DNA from: Fulvivirga maritima
Lineage (GTDB): Bacteria; Bacteroidota; Bacteroidia; Cytophagales; Cyclobacteriaceae
Length of the DNA: 64,000 nt
Direction of reading: 5' to 3'
Assembly (NCBI RefSeq): GCF_021389955.1
Contig: NZ_CP089980.1
Location: 5,079,001 to 5,143,000, forward strand
The notes below the pieces were generated by a model. The model saw only the letters and a program-made list of their open reading frames with translations, did no database searches and was not told the origin of the DNA. The position numbers were made by a program, and so were the translations under genes. Positions 56,720-64,000 of this stretch are shown piece after piece. Each line of letters starts with the position of its first letter. Position 1 is the first letter of the stretch.

Positions 56720-58360
56720 CTAATTATTCTTATGTTTTGATAAAGGAATGTCTATATTAATGATAGTTCCACGCTTAGGGTAAGTATCTATATGTAAAGT
56801 TCCTTCAAGATTTTCTACTCGGTTTTTCATATTGCGCAGTCCTATGCCCATTGATTTTTCTCCTGGGTTGAATCCTACACCGTCATCTTCTATGATAAGG
56901 TTAACCAGTTCTTCACCCACCATCAGCTGAATTTCAAGGTTATCTGCATGGGCATGCTTGGAGGCATTTTGTATAGCTTCCTGAATAACCCTGTACAGCT
57001 CTATTTTCATACTATCAGTAAGTAATGAAATGTGTTGCTCTCCCTCAAAATAAAAGTTAAGCTCAAAGGGAGCTACATCCTCAATATTTTTTAAATAATG
57101 ACTTATAAAATCAGTGTGTGAGCCAATGGTAGCCTTGTCAGGAGTTAAGTGATGCGAAATGGTTCGCACTTCGCTATATACGCTATCAATTTGAGGCAGG
57201 AGAGTGGCCAACTGATCATTATTAGTGAGCAGCTTTTGTACTCGCATTTTTATGGCAGCCAGGCTTCCGGCTATGTTATCGTGCAGTTCTTGAGCTACTC
57301 GCTTTTTTTCTCGTTCTTGTCCATCTACAAAGGCTTTAACTGTTTTCAGTTCATACTTTCTTAGAAGTTCCAGTGTTTCCTGTTTATTAAGTTCTTCATT
57401 TTTCAATGCCAGAGCCTCTTTATTCTTTACTTTTTGTCTGTAAATGCGGAAGGCTATAAAGGCTATTATAGCTATGATAGCGGAGCTTATAATTACGATA
57501 TTGCGGATAATGTGCTGTCTTCTTATTTCATTTTGTCTGCTCTCTAACAAAGTGGCTTGTAACTCGCCTTCTTTTTTTAAGAGGCTGATCTCATGCTCCT
57601 TCTTATCAAATTCGTAATCGGCCAATAGCTTTTCTAGCTTAATTTGATCTTTTAAGGCCGAAATACTATCTTTTTTATGATGAAAGACCTTGTCGTACTT
57701 TAAGGCCAATTTATATTGGTTGGCATTTTCATAAGCCACAGACAAGTTGGCGTATAAATAAGGTATAAGCTCTGATTGAAGGCTGTCAGCTATGGCAATA
57801 GCCTTGTTAAAATACTCAACAGCACCTTTTATATTGCGTTTGCCATCATAAATAAGTCCTATGCGGTTATAAGTGATAAACAGTTCGTGCACCAGATTGC
57901 GCTCTTCCTGATAATCTCTGATGGACTTATTATAACTTAGTGCCTCATCAAATAGGTTTCGTTCTAAAGCTATTCCTGCAAATCCTTGCAGGGCTTGCAT
58001 TTCACACTCGTGCTTATCTCCACTGAGTTTACCACAGTACTCCATGCTTTTATGGTAGTACTTTAGTGCTTCATCAAACTCCTCCATTTTTTGATATCCG
58101 AGGGCAATGTTAGCCATGGAAATGGCCTTGTCTCTCGGAGCCATAGTGTTATCTGCACTCTTTTTGAATGATTCAATGGCTTTGTCAAAATGATCGCTCT
58201 CCAGATAAAGAATACCTATATTATTCTCAATTCTATAGCTTTCATTATCTAATTGATGCTCTATGGCTATATCAAGGGCCTTTTTATAATAGCCCATGGC
58301 TTTTTCTCTTTCATTTAATGCTTTAGCGGCACTACCCAGCCATTTATAGCTGCTACACAA
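56720..58360 (-). CDS. TPR histidine kinase, C-terminal part of a frameshifted gene
   Basis: 546 codons, but the TTG at 58360 is not a natural start: the TPR pattern (CSSYKWLGSAAKALNEREKAMGYYKKAL) begins in mid-repeat and continues the frame of 58315-58734. About six TPRs (to 230), a coiled coil (about 245-275), one membrane helix (about 285-305) and a second coiled coil follow. HisKA_3 has QELHDNIAGSLAAIKMRV, and HATPase has EAIQNASKHAHADN, IIEDDGVGF and GIGLRNMKNRV. The phosphorylated His is in LHDN. The kinase domains are intact, so a one-base indel near 58365-58380 explains the split. Partner: the LuxR regulator one base downstream. Confidence 0.85.
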   Translation of the reverse strand: MCSSYKWLGSAAKALNEREKAMGYYKKALDIAIEHQLDNESYRIENNIGILYLESDHFDKAIESFKKSADNTMAPRDKAISMANIALGYQKMEEFDEALKYYHKSMEYCGKLSGDKHECEMQALQGFAGIALERNLFDEALSYNKSIRDYQEERNLVHELFITYNRIGLIYDGKRNIKGAVEYFNKAIAIADSLQSELIPYLYANLSVAYENANQYKLALKYDKVFHHKKDSISALKDQIKLEKLLADYEFDKKEHEISLLKKEGELQATLLESRQNEIRRQHIIRNIVIISSAIIAIIAFIAFRIYRQKVKNKEALALKNEELNKQETLELLRKYELKTVKAFVDGQEREKKRVAQELHDNIAGSLAAIKMRVQKLLTNNDQLATLLPQIDSVYSEVRTISHHLTPDKATIGSHTDFISHYLKNIEDVAPFELNFYFEGEQHISLLTDSMKIELYRVIQEAIQNASKHAHADNLEIQLMVGEELVNLIIEDDGVGFNPGEKSMGIGLRNMKNRVENLEGTLHIDTYPKRGTIINIDIPLSKHKNN

Positions 58361-58734
58361 GCTCTTTGGAGAAGAGGAGCGGTTAATGCTTTTACCGCTT
58401 CTTTAAGTTTAGCAGTTGCCTTATCATAATCACCTATTTCATAGTAGCTGTAACCTACCATAAAAAGGGCATTAGCATAACTTTCAGCATCGCCTTGAGT
58501 CAGATAAAATTGCTCTATTTTTTGAGCCAATTTTAGAGCCGCATGTGGATTGGTTAGCTTAGATGAATCATACTGAGCCTGAATTTGAGCAATGTTTTCG
58601 TAAGTAAGACTAACAGTGGGAGTAGTTCCGTATGCTGTAACTGACAGAAGTATAGCAGAAAGTAATAAGAAGAATTGTGAGGGTATTCTTCTTTTAAAAT
58701 TGATCAATAACATAATATGGTAATAGAACCTCAT
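58315..58734 (-). CDS. TPR histidine kinase, N-terminal part of a frameshifted gene
   Basis: 139 codons. A signal-peptide-like start (INFKRRIPSQFFLLLSAILLSVTAYG) is followed by two TPR helices pairs (ANALFMVGYSYYEIGDYDKATAKLKEAVKAL, cited in part). After KALTAPLL the frame loses the TPR pattern and ends in LQRACVAAINGWVVPLKH, while the overlapping frame takes over the pattern. Together with 56720-58360 it forms one sensor kinase gene of about 670 codons. The shift may be decay or a sequencing error. The start could also be the ATG at 58713. Confidence 0.75.
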   Translation of the reverse strand: MRFYYHIMLLINFKRRIPSQFFLLLSAILLSVTAYGTTPTVSLTYENIAQIQAQYDSSKLTNPHAALKLAQKIEQFYLTQGDAESYANALFMVGYSYYEIGDYDKATAKLKEAVKALTAPLLQRACVAAINGWVVPLKH

Positions 58735-58959
58735 CAGATGAACGGACCTTATTGGCTACTCAAATTTATAGATTATTTTTTAGTTACGGCTAGGGTGAAA
58801 ATCAGTTAAAACAATGTTATTACTATTTCTTTAAAAAATATTGCATAGTAGGAGGTGTAGTCCTTGGATTATCCTACTCAACATTCGGACTCTGTAATAA
58901 TATTTATTATTATTGTTTTTATTTAAGGAGAGATAATTTTTTTGGTCATTTCTAAGGTT

Positions 58960-60438
58960 ATGAGGTTAGTATCCATTTCCATACTGCTCTTGTGTTTTTT
59001 ATCTATTTCTATTCAGGTAATAGGGCAGAATCAGTCAGCGTTAAAGTTCATTCAAAATAAAGGTCAATGGAATGATGATATTGATTTTCAGGCAGATGTG
59101 CCGGGAGGAAGAGTAGGGGTATCGGCAGAGGGTTTCTCTGTACAACTGTTAGATATGGCCAAAGCCGAAGAGCAGCACGTGGCCGGACATAAAGCTTATA
59201 GTGAAGCTACAGGAGAAATTGTTGATGAGCCAATTCCAGGTCATTTCTTCAAAATAAAATTGTTAGGGGCTAACCAACAAGCCAGAATAATTATAGGCGA
59301 GCCTTTGGACGGACATTATAACTATTTCATAGGCAGTGACTCTTGCCAATGGGCTGCTCATGTGCTTTCTTATGCGAGTATACTCTATGAAGATATTTAT
59401 GAAGGAATAGATTTTCGTGTTTCTTCTCAAGGAAATAATCTTAAGTATGATTTTATAGTAGAGCCGGGAGCCGATCCTTCTCAGATAAAGCTTGAATATG
59501 ATGGTTTAAATGATATTCAAAAGAAAAACCATAACCTGGAGCTGACTTCTTCAATAGGTACTTTATCAGAATTAAAACCTTTTACATATCAGCAGCAAGC
59601 CATTGAAAAGCAACATGTGGCCAGCGAATATCAATTAAACGGAAAAGTGGCTTCTTTTTCATTTCCTGATGGCTATGACGAATGCCAGGAATTGGTAATT
59701 GATCCTTTATTAATCTTTTCTACCTACTCCGGATCTACAGCTGATAACTGGGGAAGTACAGCTACTCCGGGTGAGCATGGTACGCTTTATTCAGCAGGAA
59801 TTACTATCCAAGCAGTAGGACGGTCATTTCCTGCTACTACAGGCGCTTTTCAGACTTCTCATGGAGGTAGTTTTGATATGGCTATCATTAAATATGATTC
59901 TTTAGGAAGTCGTTTCTTGTACGCTACTTATTTAGGAGGCTCCGAAAATGATACGCCTACCAGTCTTTTGGTGGATGAAAATAGTGAAGAGCTTATCGTA
60001 TTAGGCTTGTCTAGTTCTCCAGACTATCCTACCAGTTCAGGAGCTTTAAGTGAAACATTTAATGGGGGATCGACCATAACTAATGGTGTTCTTAACACTA
60101 GTGATCAATGGGATATTGTAATCACCAGGTTAACTTCTGAAGGTGATGTACTTGTAGGTTCAACTTTTTTAGGAGGAAGTGGTAATGACGGCTGGAATGT
60201 TAGAGAAAGTTATGGCGGGCCACTAACCGTTAACTATGGAGATGAGATGCGAGGTGATGTGATAACAGATACAGATGGAAATGTTTATGTCAGTTCAGTA
60301 ACTACGTCGTCAGATTTTCCTATTATTCATGGTGTAGACAGTGTTTATGCAGGCGGCTCAGACGGTGTATTAGTGAAAATGGCCCCTGATTTAACTTCTA
60401 TTATATGGTCTACCTATTTTAGGGGGATCTGGCTATGA
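58960..60438 (+). CDS. Large T9SS cargo protein, N-terminal part of a frameshifted gene
   Basis: From ATG 58960 (open from TTG 58942), 492 codons. A signal peptide (MRLVSISILLLCFLSISIQVIGQ) precedes the DUF7948-type domain (about 25-245, ALKFIQNKGQWNDDIDFQAD). It is followed by SBBP/beta-propeller-like repeats (FLYATYLGGSENDTPTSLLVD, cited in part; VGSTFLGGSGNDGW). The frame is lost after IIWSTYF at 60421, where one extra A precedes GGGGGATCTGG; without it the text would read GGSGYDAAYSV, matching the next part exactly. It and 60452-62779 are one gene. Surface or secreted protein, probably gliding or adhesion related. Confidence 0.85.
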   Translation: MRLVSISILLLCFLSISIQVIGQNQSALKFIQNKGQWNDDIDFQADVPGGRVGVSAEGFSVQLLDMAKAEEQHVAGHKAYSEATGEIVDEPIPGHFFKIKLLGANQQARIIIGEPLDGHYNYFIGSDSCQWAAHVLSYASILYEDIYEGIDFRVSSQGNNLKYDFIVEPGADPSQIKLEYDGLNDIQKKNHNLELTSSIGTLSELKPFTYQQQAIEKQHVASEYQLNGKVASFSFPDGYDECQELVIDPLLIFSTYSGSTADNWGSTATPGEHGTLYSAGITIQAVGRSFPATTGAFQTSHGGSFDMAIIKYDSLGSRFLYATYLGGSENDTPTSLLVDENSEELIVLGLSSSPDYPTSSGALSETFNGGSTITNGVLNTSDQWDIVITRLTSEGDVLVGSTFLGGSGNDGWNVRESYGGPLTVNYGDEMRGDVITDTDGNVYVSSVTTSSDFPIIHGVDSVYAGGSDGVLVKMAPDLTSIIWSTYFRGIWL

Positions 60439-60451
60439 TGCGGCTTATTCT

Positions 60452-62779
60452 GTGAAACTGGATATTAATAATGAGGTGGTAATTGCAGGAGGTACCAGCA
60501 GTATTGATTTTCCGGTTACACCAAACGCATATCAGCCTGGTTTTAATGGTATTGTGGATGGTTGGATAGCCAGAATATCAAATGATGGTAGTGCCATTAT
60601 TAATGCAACTTACACCGGTACAAATTCTTTTGATCAGATATATTTTGTGGATTTAAATGAAAATGGTGAAGTGTATTGCTATGGTCAAACCACTGGCCAG
60701 ATGCCAGTAACAGCTGGTGCGTATGTTAATCCTAATAGCGGACAGTTTTTGCAGAAATTTAGTTCTGATTTGAGTGCATTAGAAATATCCACTGTATTTG
60801 GTTCAGGTTCTATTAATGGTTTTATCAGACCTAATATTTCACCTACAGCCTTTTTAGTAAATGAATGCGATAATATTTATTTAGCAGGCTGGGGTGGTGT
60901 TATTAATTCAGCGCATGGTTACTGGCCTACAAATACCAATAATATGCCCATTACTGAAGATGCTTATCAAGACCAGACTTCAGGTTCTGACTTTTACTTT
61001 ATGGCGCTGAATGGAGATGCTTCCGAATTAGTCTATTCTACCTATTTGGGTGGTAACCAATCCAGGACTCACGTAGATGGAGGAACCTCACGCTTTGACA
61101 AATATGGCATTGTTTATCACTCCGTTTGCTCTGGCTGTGCAGCGAACAATGCCACTAATAATCCTACTTCTGATTTTCCTACCACACCTGGAGCACATTC
61201 AAGGTTTAATAGAAGTAATAATTGTAATAATGCCGCCTTTAAATTTGACCTTTCATCACTCAGAGCGCTTATGGAAACCAACAATACAGCCTTTGATACA
61301 CCAGGCTTTAATAATGTTTGTTATCCTGATACCATTGTGTTTGAAAACCTCAGTGTTGGAGGAAAAGATATTCTCTGGGACTTTGGAGATGGCACAGTGG
61401 TAAAACAAACAGAAACAGATCGGAAATGGCTTTACCACCAATATGAAGATGAAGGGCAATACACAGTTAAACTGAGAATTACCGATCTGGCTACATGTAG
61501 TCAGGTGGATTCTACTTTTAAGGTAATTAATTATTTTAAAGCTGAAGGATATGCTGCTGACGATGACGACGTGTGTGAAGGAGCCACTTATCAGCTCAAT
61601 GCCTATGGTGGAGAAGACTACTCCTGGACCAGTACTGATGAGACCTTTACTTCTACGGAGCAGTCGCCAGTAGTAGCACCTACCGATAATATTACTTCAT
61701 ACTTTGTAGAGATAACTGATGCAAATGGGTGCACCGTAAAGGATACCGTAGAATTAACCCTGATAAGAGATGTAAAAGCAGATTTTGAGTCATACAATGC
61801 TGACTCTACATTGCCAGGCTATGATAATATATGCTTTCCTGATTCTATTCGTTTAGAGAATTTAAGCACGAATGCAGTAAGTTATAAGTGGAATTATGGA
61901 GATGGCACCATAATAAATACTACTGAAAAGACGCCGCTTTATTACAGTTATGATAGTGAAGGCGAATACACCATAACCCTTACGGCCTATAACGATGAGA
62001 CCTGTAATTTGCAGGATGTTGACACAAAAACCATTAGCTACTTTAAGAGTGACATCAACGTAGTAGATGACGGAGAAATATGTAATGGAGAAACCTTTAC
62101 CTTATCGGCTTCAGGGGGAGACCAATATAATTGGTCAGGAGACTCCATCAGTTCTACCTCAGCTTCATTATCCGTAGAGCCAGATACCACTTCTCAGTAT
62201 TTTGTTACAGTGATAGATGAAAACGGCTGTATCTATCAGGATACGGTAAATGTGCGAGTAGTAAGTGAGGTAAACCTACAATGGGAACATCAATTGATCA
62301 ATAATTGCTTCGACAGATCATCTGTATTAGTGCGCAACCTCACGCCAGATGAAGATGCCCAATTCCGTTTTGAATTTGGAGATGGAACCTCGTCTACAGA
62401 GCCTGAAATAGAGCATATTTATGAAGCAGACGGCAACTATTCCTTGAAGTTTATAGCCCAAAGAGAATTTTGTGTATATGAAGAGATGATTCAGATACCA
62501 TCATATTACATCATGATGCCCAATATCATAACACCAACAGCTACCCCCGGCTATAATGATGTGTTTCAGGTAGGAATGGGCGATGATTTAATCGCCTTCT
62601 CTGAAAATGATATAGTGGCAGAGCTACAAGTATTTAATCGCTGGGGTAAGCTTGTATACGAGTCCTCAGACTATCAAAACGACTGGAATGGTGCCGGCCT
62701 GGCCTCAGGAGTTTACTATGTACAACTTAAAGTAGGCGATTTGACCACCTGCGAGAGCTGGTTACATATTGTTAAGTGA
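60452..62779 (+). CDS. Large T9SS type B cargo protein, C-terminal part
   Basis: 775 codons; real coding sequence resumes at 60422. More SBBP repeats (about 1-260) and a Cys-rich loop (CSGCAANNATNN) are followed by three PKD-like domains (ILWDFGDGT, YKWNYGDGT, FRFEFGDGT). They alternate with Ig-like domains (CEGATYQLNAYGGEDYSW, CNGETFTLSASGGDQYNW). The end is a type B gliding-motility-associated sorting domain (ELQVFNRWGKLVYESSDYQNDWNGAG, cited in part; GVYYVQLKVGD). With the first part, the protein is about 1270 residues. The PorP/SprF gene at 55160 is the likely export partner. Confidence 0.9.
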   Translation: MKLDINNEVVIAGGTSSIDFPVTPNAYQPGFNGIVDGWIARISNDGSAIINATYTGTNSFDQIYFVDLNENGEVYCYGQTTGQMPVTAGAYVNPNSGQFLQKFSSDLSALEISTVFGSGSINGFIRPNISPTAFLVNECDNIYLAGWGGVINSAHGYWPTNTNNMPITEDAYQDQTSGSDFYFMALNGDASELVYSTYLGGNQSRTHVDGGTSRFDKYGIVYHSVCSGCAANNATNNPTSDFPTTPGAHSRFNRSNNCNNAAFKFDLSSLRALMETNNTAFDTPGFNNVCYPDTIVFENLSVGGKDILWDFGDGTVVKQTETDRKWLYHQYEDEGQYTVKLRITDLATCSQVDSTFKVINYFKAEGYAADDDDVCEGATYQLNAYGGEDYSWTSTDETFTSTEQSPVVAPTDNITSYFVEITDANGCTVKDTVELTLIRDVKADFESYNADSTLPGYDNICFPDSIRLENLSTNAVSYKWNYGDGTIINTTEKTPLYYSYDSEGEYTITLTAYNDETCNLQDVDTKTISYFKSDINVVDDGEICNGETFTLSASGGDQYNWSGDSISSTSASLSVEPDTTSQYFVTVIDENGCIYQDTVNVRVVSEVNLQWEHQLINNCFDRSSVLVRNLTPDEDAQFRFEFGDGTSSTEPEIEHIYEADGNYSLKFIAQREFCVYEEMIQIPSYYIMMPNIITPTATPGYNDVFQVGMGDDLIAFSENDIVAELQVFNRWGKLVYESSDYQNDWNGAGLASGVYYVQLKVGDLTTCESWLHIVK

Positions 62780-62818
62780 GTAGGACCCGTTTATATTATT
62801 CAATTTCAGAAAAAAAAT

Positions 62819-64000
62819 ATTATCATTTCAAGCAAACAAGACATCTTAGAACAGGTTACTCGCATAAGTATTTTTTTACTTTTAAAGGAGCCATACTATT
62901 CACATATCTTCAGTTGTTTAAATAAAGAGGTAGTATCAGATCCGCATCCAATAACCACTATGGCTGTTGGCTGTCGTAAGCTTAATCATGTACTCTATAT
63001 CAATAATGATTTTTGGAATAACGTCTTAACTTCAAAAGAGTATAGGCTGGGAGTAATTAAACATGAGGTGTTGCATATCATCTTTAAGCATACTTTGGTT
63101 AACCAAAAGAATTATGACTCTCATATTTTAAATATCGCTATGGATTTAGTGGTTAATCAAATGATTGAAAGGAATCAATTACCTGCTGAATCTATATTTT
63201 TAGATAATTTCCCCGAGCTGAACCTCGATGCTGAAATGGGATGGCAATACTATTACAGGCGGTTGATGGAGCTTCAGGAAAATCATAATGGTCAATTTTC
63301 TCACACAAAGGCCTATAAAAACCTACAATCAATAGATCGTAATTCTCATGGTTTGGAACGCCATGCTACCTGGTTTGAGATATTTCAACTACCAGAGTTA
63401 GATAAAAGTTTGTTAGAGTCTGGCATCGACTATCTTATAGTGCTGGCCCATGGAAAAATGTCTAATAAAGCGTGGGGCACTCTACCGGCTCACTTTAGAA
63501 GGTATCTTGAAGCTATTATTGTCCCCAAAGCTCCACAAGTAGATTGGAGGCGTGCTTTGAAGTTATTTACTGAGAGTTCAAGAAAAACATATATCAAGTC
63601 TACGCTTAAAAGACCATCACGCAGGTATGGAACTATACCCGGCGTAAAAGTCAGAAGAATACAAAAGCTATTGATTGCAATAGACACTTCCGGTAGTGTT
63701 TCAAAAAGTGAATTAACCAAATTTTTCCAAGAGCTTTACCACATTTATAGGAGTGGATCTGAAATTCAGGTAGTTGAATGTGATGCTAAAATTGGTAAAA
63801 TTTATAATTATAAGGGAATCACTCCAGATTTTGTAACGGGAGGGGGTGGAACCAACTTTTCTCCACCAGTGGAATATGCCAACACGCAATATCACCCTGA
63901 TGCTTTGATATATTTTACTGATGGAGTAGCACCTGCTCCTAACCAAAAATCAAGGTGCCCTATTATGTGGATTATAAGTGAAAATGGTCTGTCTTCCACT
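62819..64000 (+). CDS. VWA-like / DUF2201 putative metallopeptidase (runs off the window)
   Basis: Open from 62780 to the window end with no stop. No ATG precedes the conserved N-terminus (SSKQDILEQVTRISIFLLLKEPYYSHI), so the start is probably ATT near 62819-62825, or an upstream indel hides it. The N-terminal DUF2201 domain has the zinc-peptidase-like HEVLHIIFKH (near 63062-63091) and MDLVVNQMIE. The C-terminal VWA-like domain begins LLIAIDTSGSVS with the MIDAS DTSGS and has GGGGTNFSPPVEY and YFTDG. Members usually sit with a MoxR-type AAA+ ATPase; none is in the window upstream. Cytoplasmic. Function unproven. Confidence 0.85.
   Translation, partial: MIISSKQDILEQVTRISIFLLLKEPYYSHIFSCLNKEVVSDPHPITTMAVGCRKLNHVLYINNDFWNNVLTSKEYRLGVIKHEVLHIIFKHTLVNQKNYDSHILNIAMDLVVNQMIERNQLPAESIFLDNFPELNLDAEMGWQYYYRRLMELQENHNGQFSHTKAYKNLQSIDRNSHGLERHATWFEIFQLPELDKSLLESGIDYLIVLAHGKMSNKAWGTLPAHFRRYLEAIIVPKAPQVDWRRALKLFTESSRKTYIKSTLKRPSRRYGTIPGVKVRRIQKLLIAIDTSGSVSKSELTKFFQELYHIYRSGSEIQVVECDAKIGKIYNYKGITPDFVTGGGGTNFSPPVEYANTQYHPDALIYFTDGVAPAPNQKSRCPIMWIISENGLSST

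Overview
The window reads as a chromosomal segment of a Bacteroidota bacterium, most likely of the Cytophagales type (Fulvivirga/Marivirga/Roseivirga-like). Four kinds of evidence support this. Several secreted proteins end in type IX secretion (T9SS) sorting domains of type A or B. There is a PorP/SprF homologue beside a gliding-motility type protein. Sensor kinases carry TPR repeats and signal to LytTR or LuxR regulators. Several genes have the Bacteroidota promoter form TTG-N19-TAnnTTTG with weak or absent Shine-Dalgarno sites. No rRNA is present; the only tRNA is tRNA-Asp(GTC).

1-6.3 kb: an LCIB-like beta-carbonic anhydrase, an unknown gene, a secreted AA10 LPMO with PKD and T9SS domains, a Crp/Fnr-type protein and a T9SS cargo protein. 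6.4-20.3 kb is accessory DNA ending at tRNA-Asp. It holds a GxxExxY protein, ten 112-113 bp tandem repeats, and an orphan type I restriction R-subunit-like nuclease/helicase. Next come an erythromycin-esterase-like gene bracketed by two group II intron 5' fragments, a secreted TonB-domain/LRR fusion, and a complete group II intron. An IS3-family element follows that has cut off the catalytic end of a tyrosine integrase facing the tRNA. This looks like a decayed tRNA-associated island.

20.6-34.4 kb: accA; a tightly packed MBL hydrolase-patatin-hutU operon; three tandem beta-barrel paralogues; a Cys-rich/CarboxypepD-like protein coupled to a transglutaminase-like protein; a NYN-LOTUS protein; a Cthe_2159-type lipoprotein; and a Crp regulator beside a DJ-1/PfpI protein. 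34.5-39.5 kb (minus strand): a glycosyltransferase cluster with a lipoprotein and a membrane protein. 39.7-47.7 kb: katG, a small membrane protein, a LytTR response regulator overlapping its TPR histidine kinase gene, and an unusual alpha/beta-hydrolase/degenerate-cyclase/AraC fusion.

47.8-50.4 kb: two ~460 bp direct repeats with conserved hairpins flank a DEAD-box helicase. 50.5-54.9 kb: a bacterial Vms1/ANKZF1-like release factor (VLRF1), a DUF1456 protein, a DUF2293 protein, a DUF1624 membrane protein and a zinc alcohol dehydrogenase. 55-64 kb: PorP/SprF, a LuxR response regulator with a TPR histidine kinase broken by a frameshift, a type B T9SS cargo protein broken by a one-base frameshift, and the start of a VWA-like putative metallopeptidase running off the window end.

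Three single-base frameshifts in otherwise intact genes (near 18.71, 58.37 and 60.42 kb) may be real decay or sequence error. The observations most worth following are the hydrolase/cyclase/AraC fusion, the VLRF1 homologue, the repeat-array/orphan-HsdR locus, the TonB-LRR fusion and the hairpin repeats with compensatory changes.
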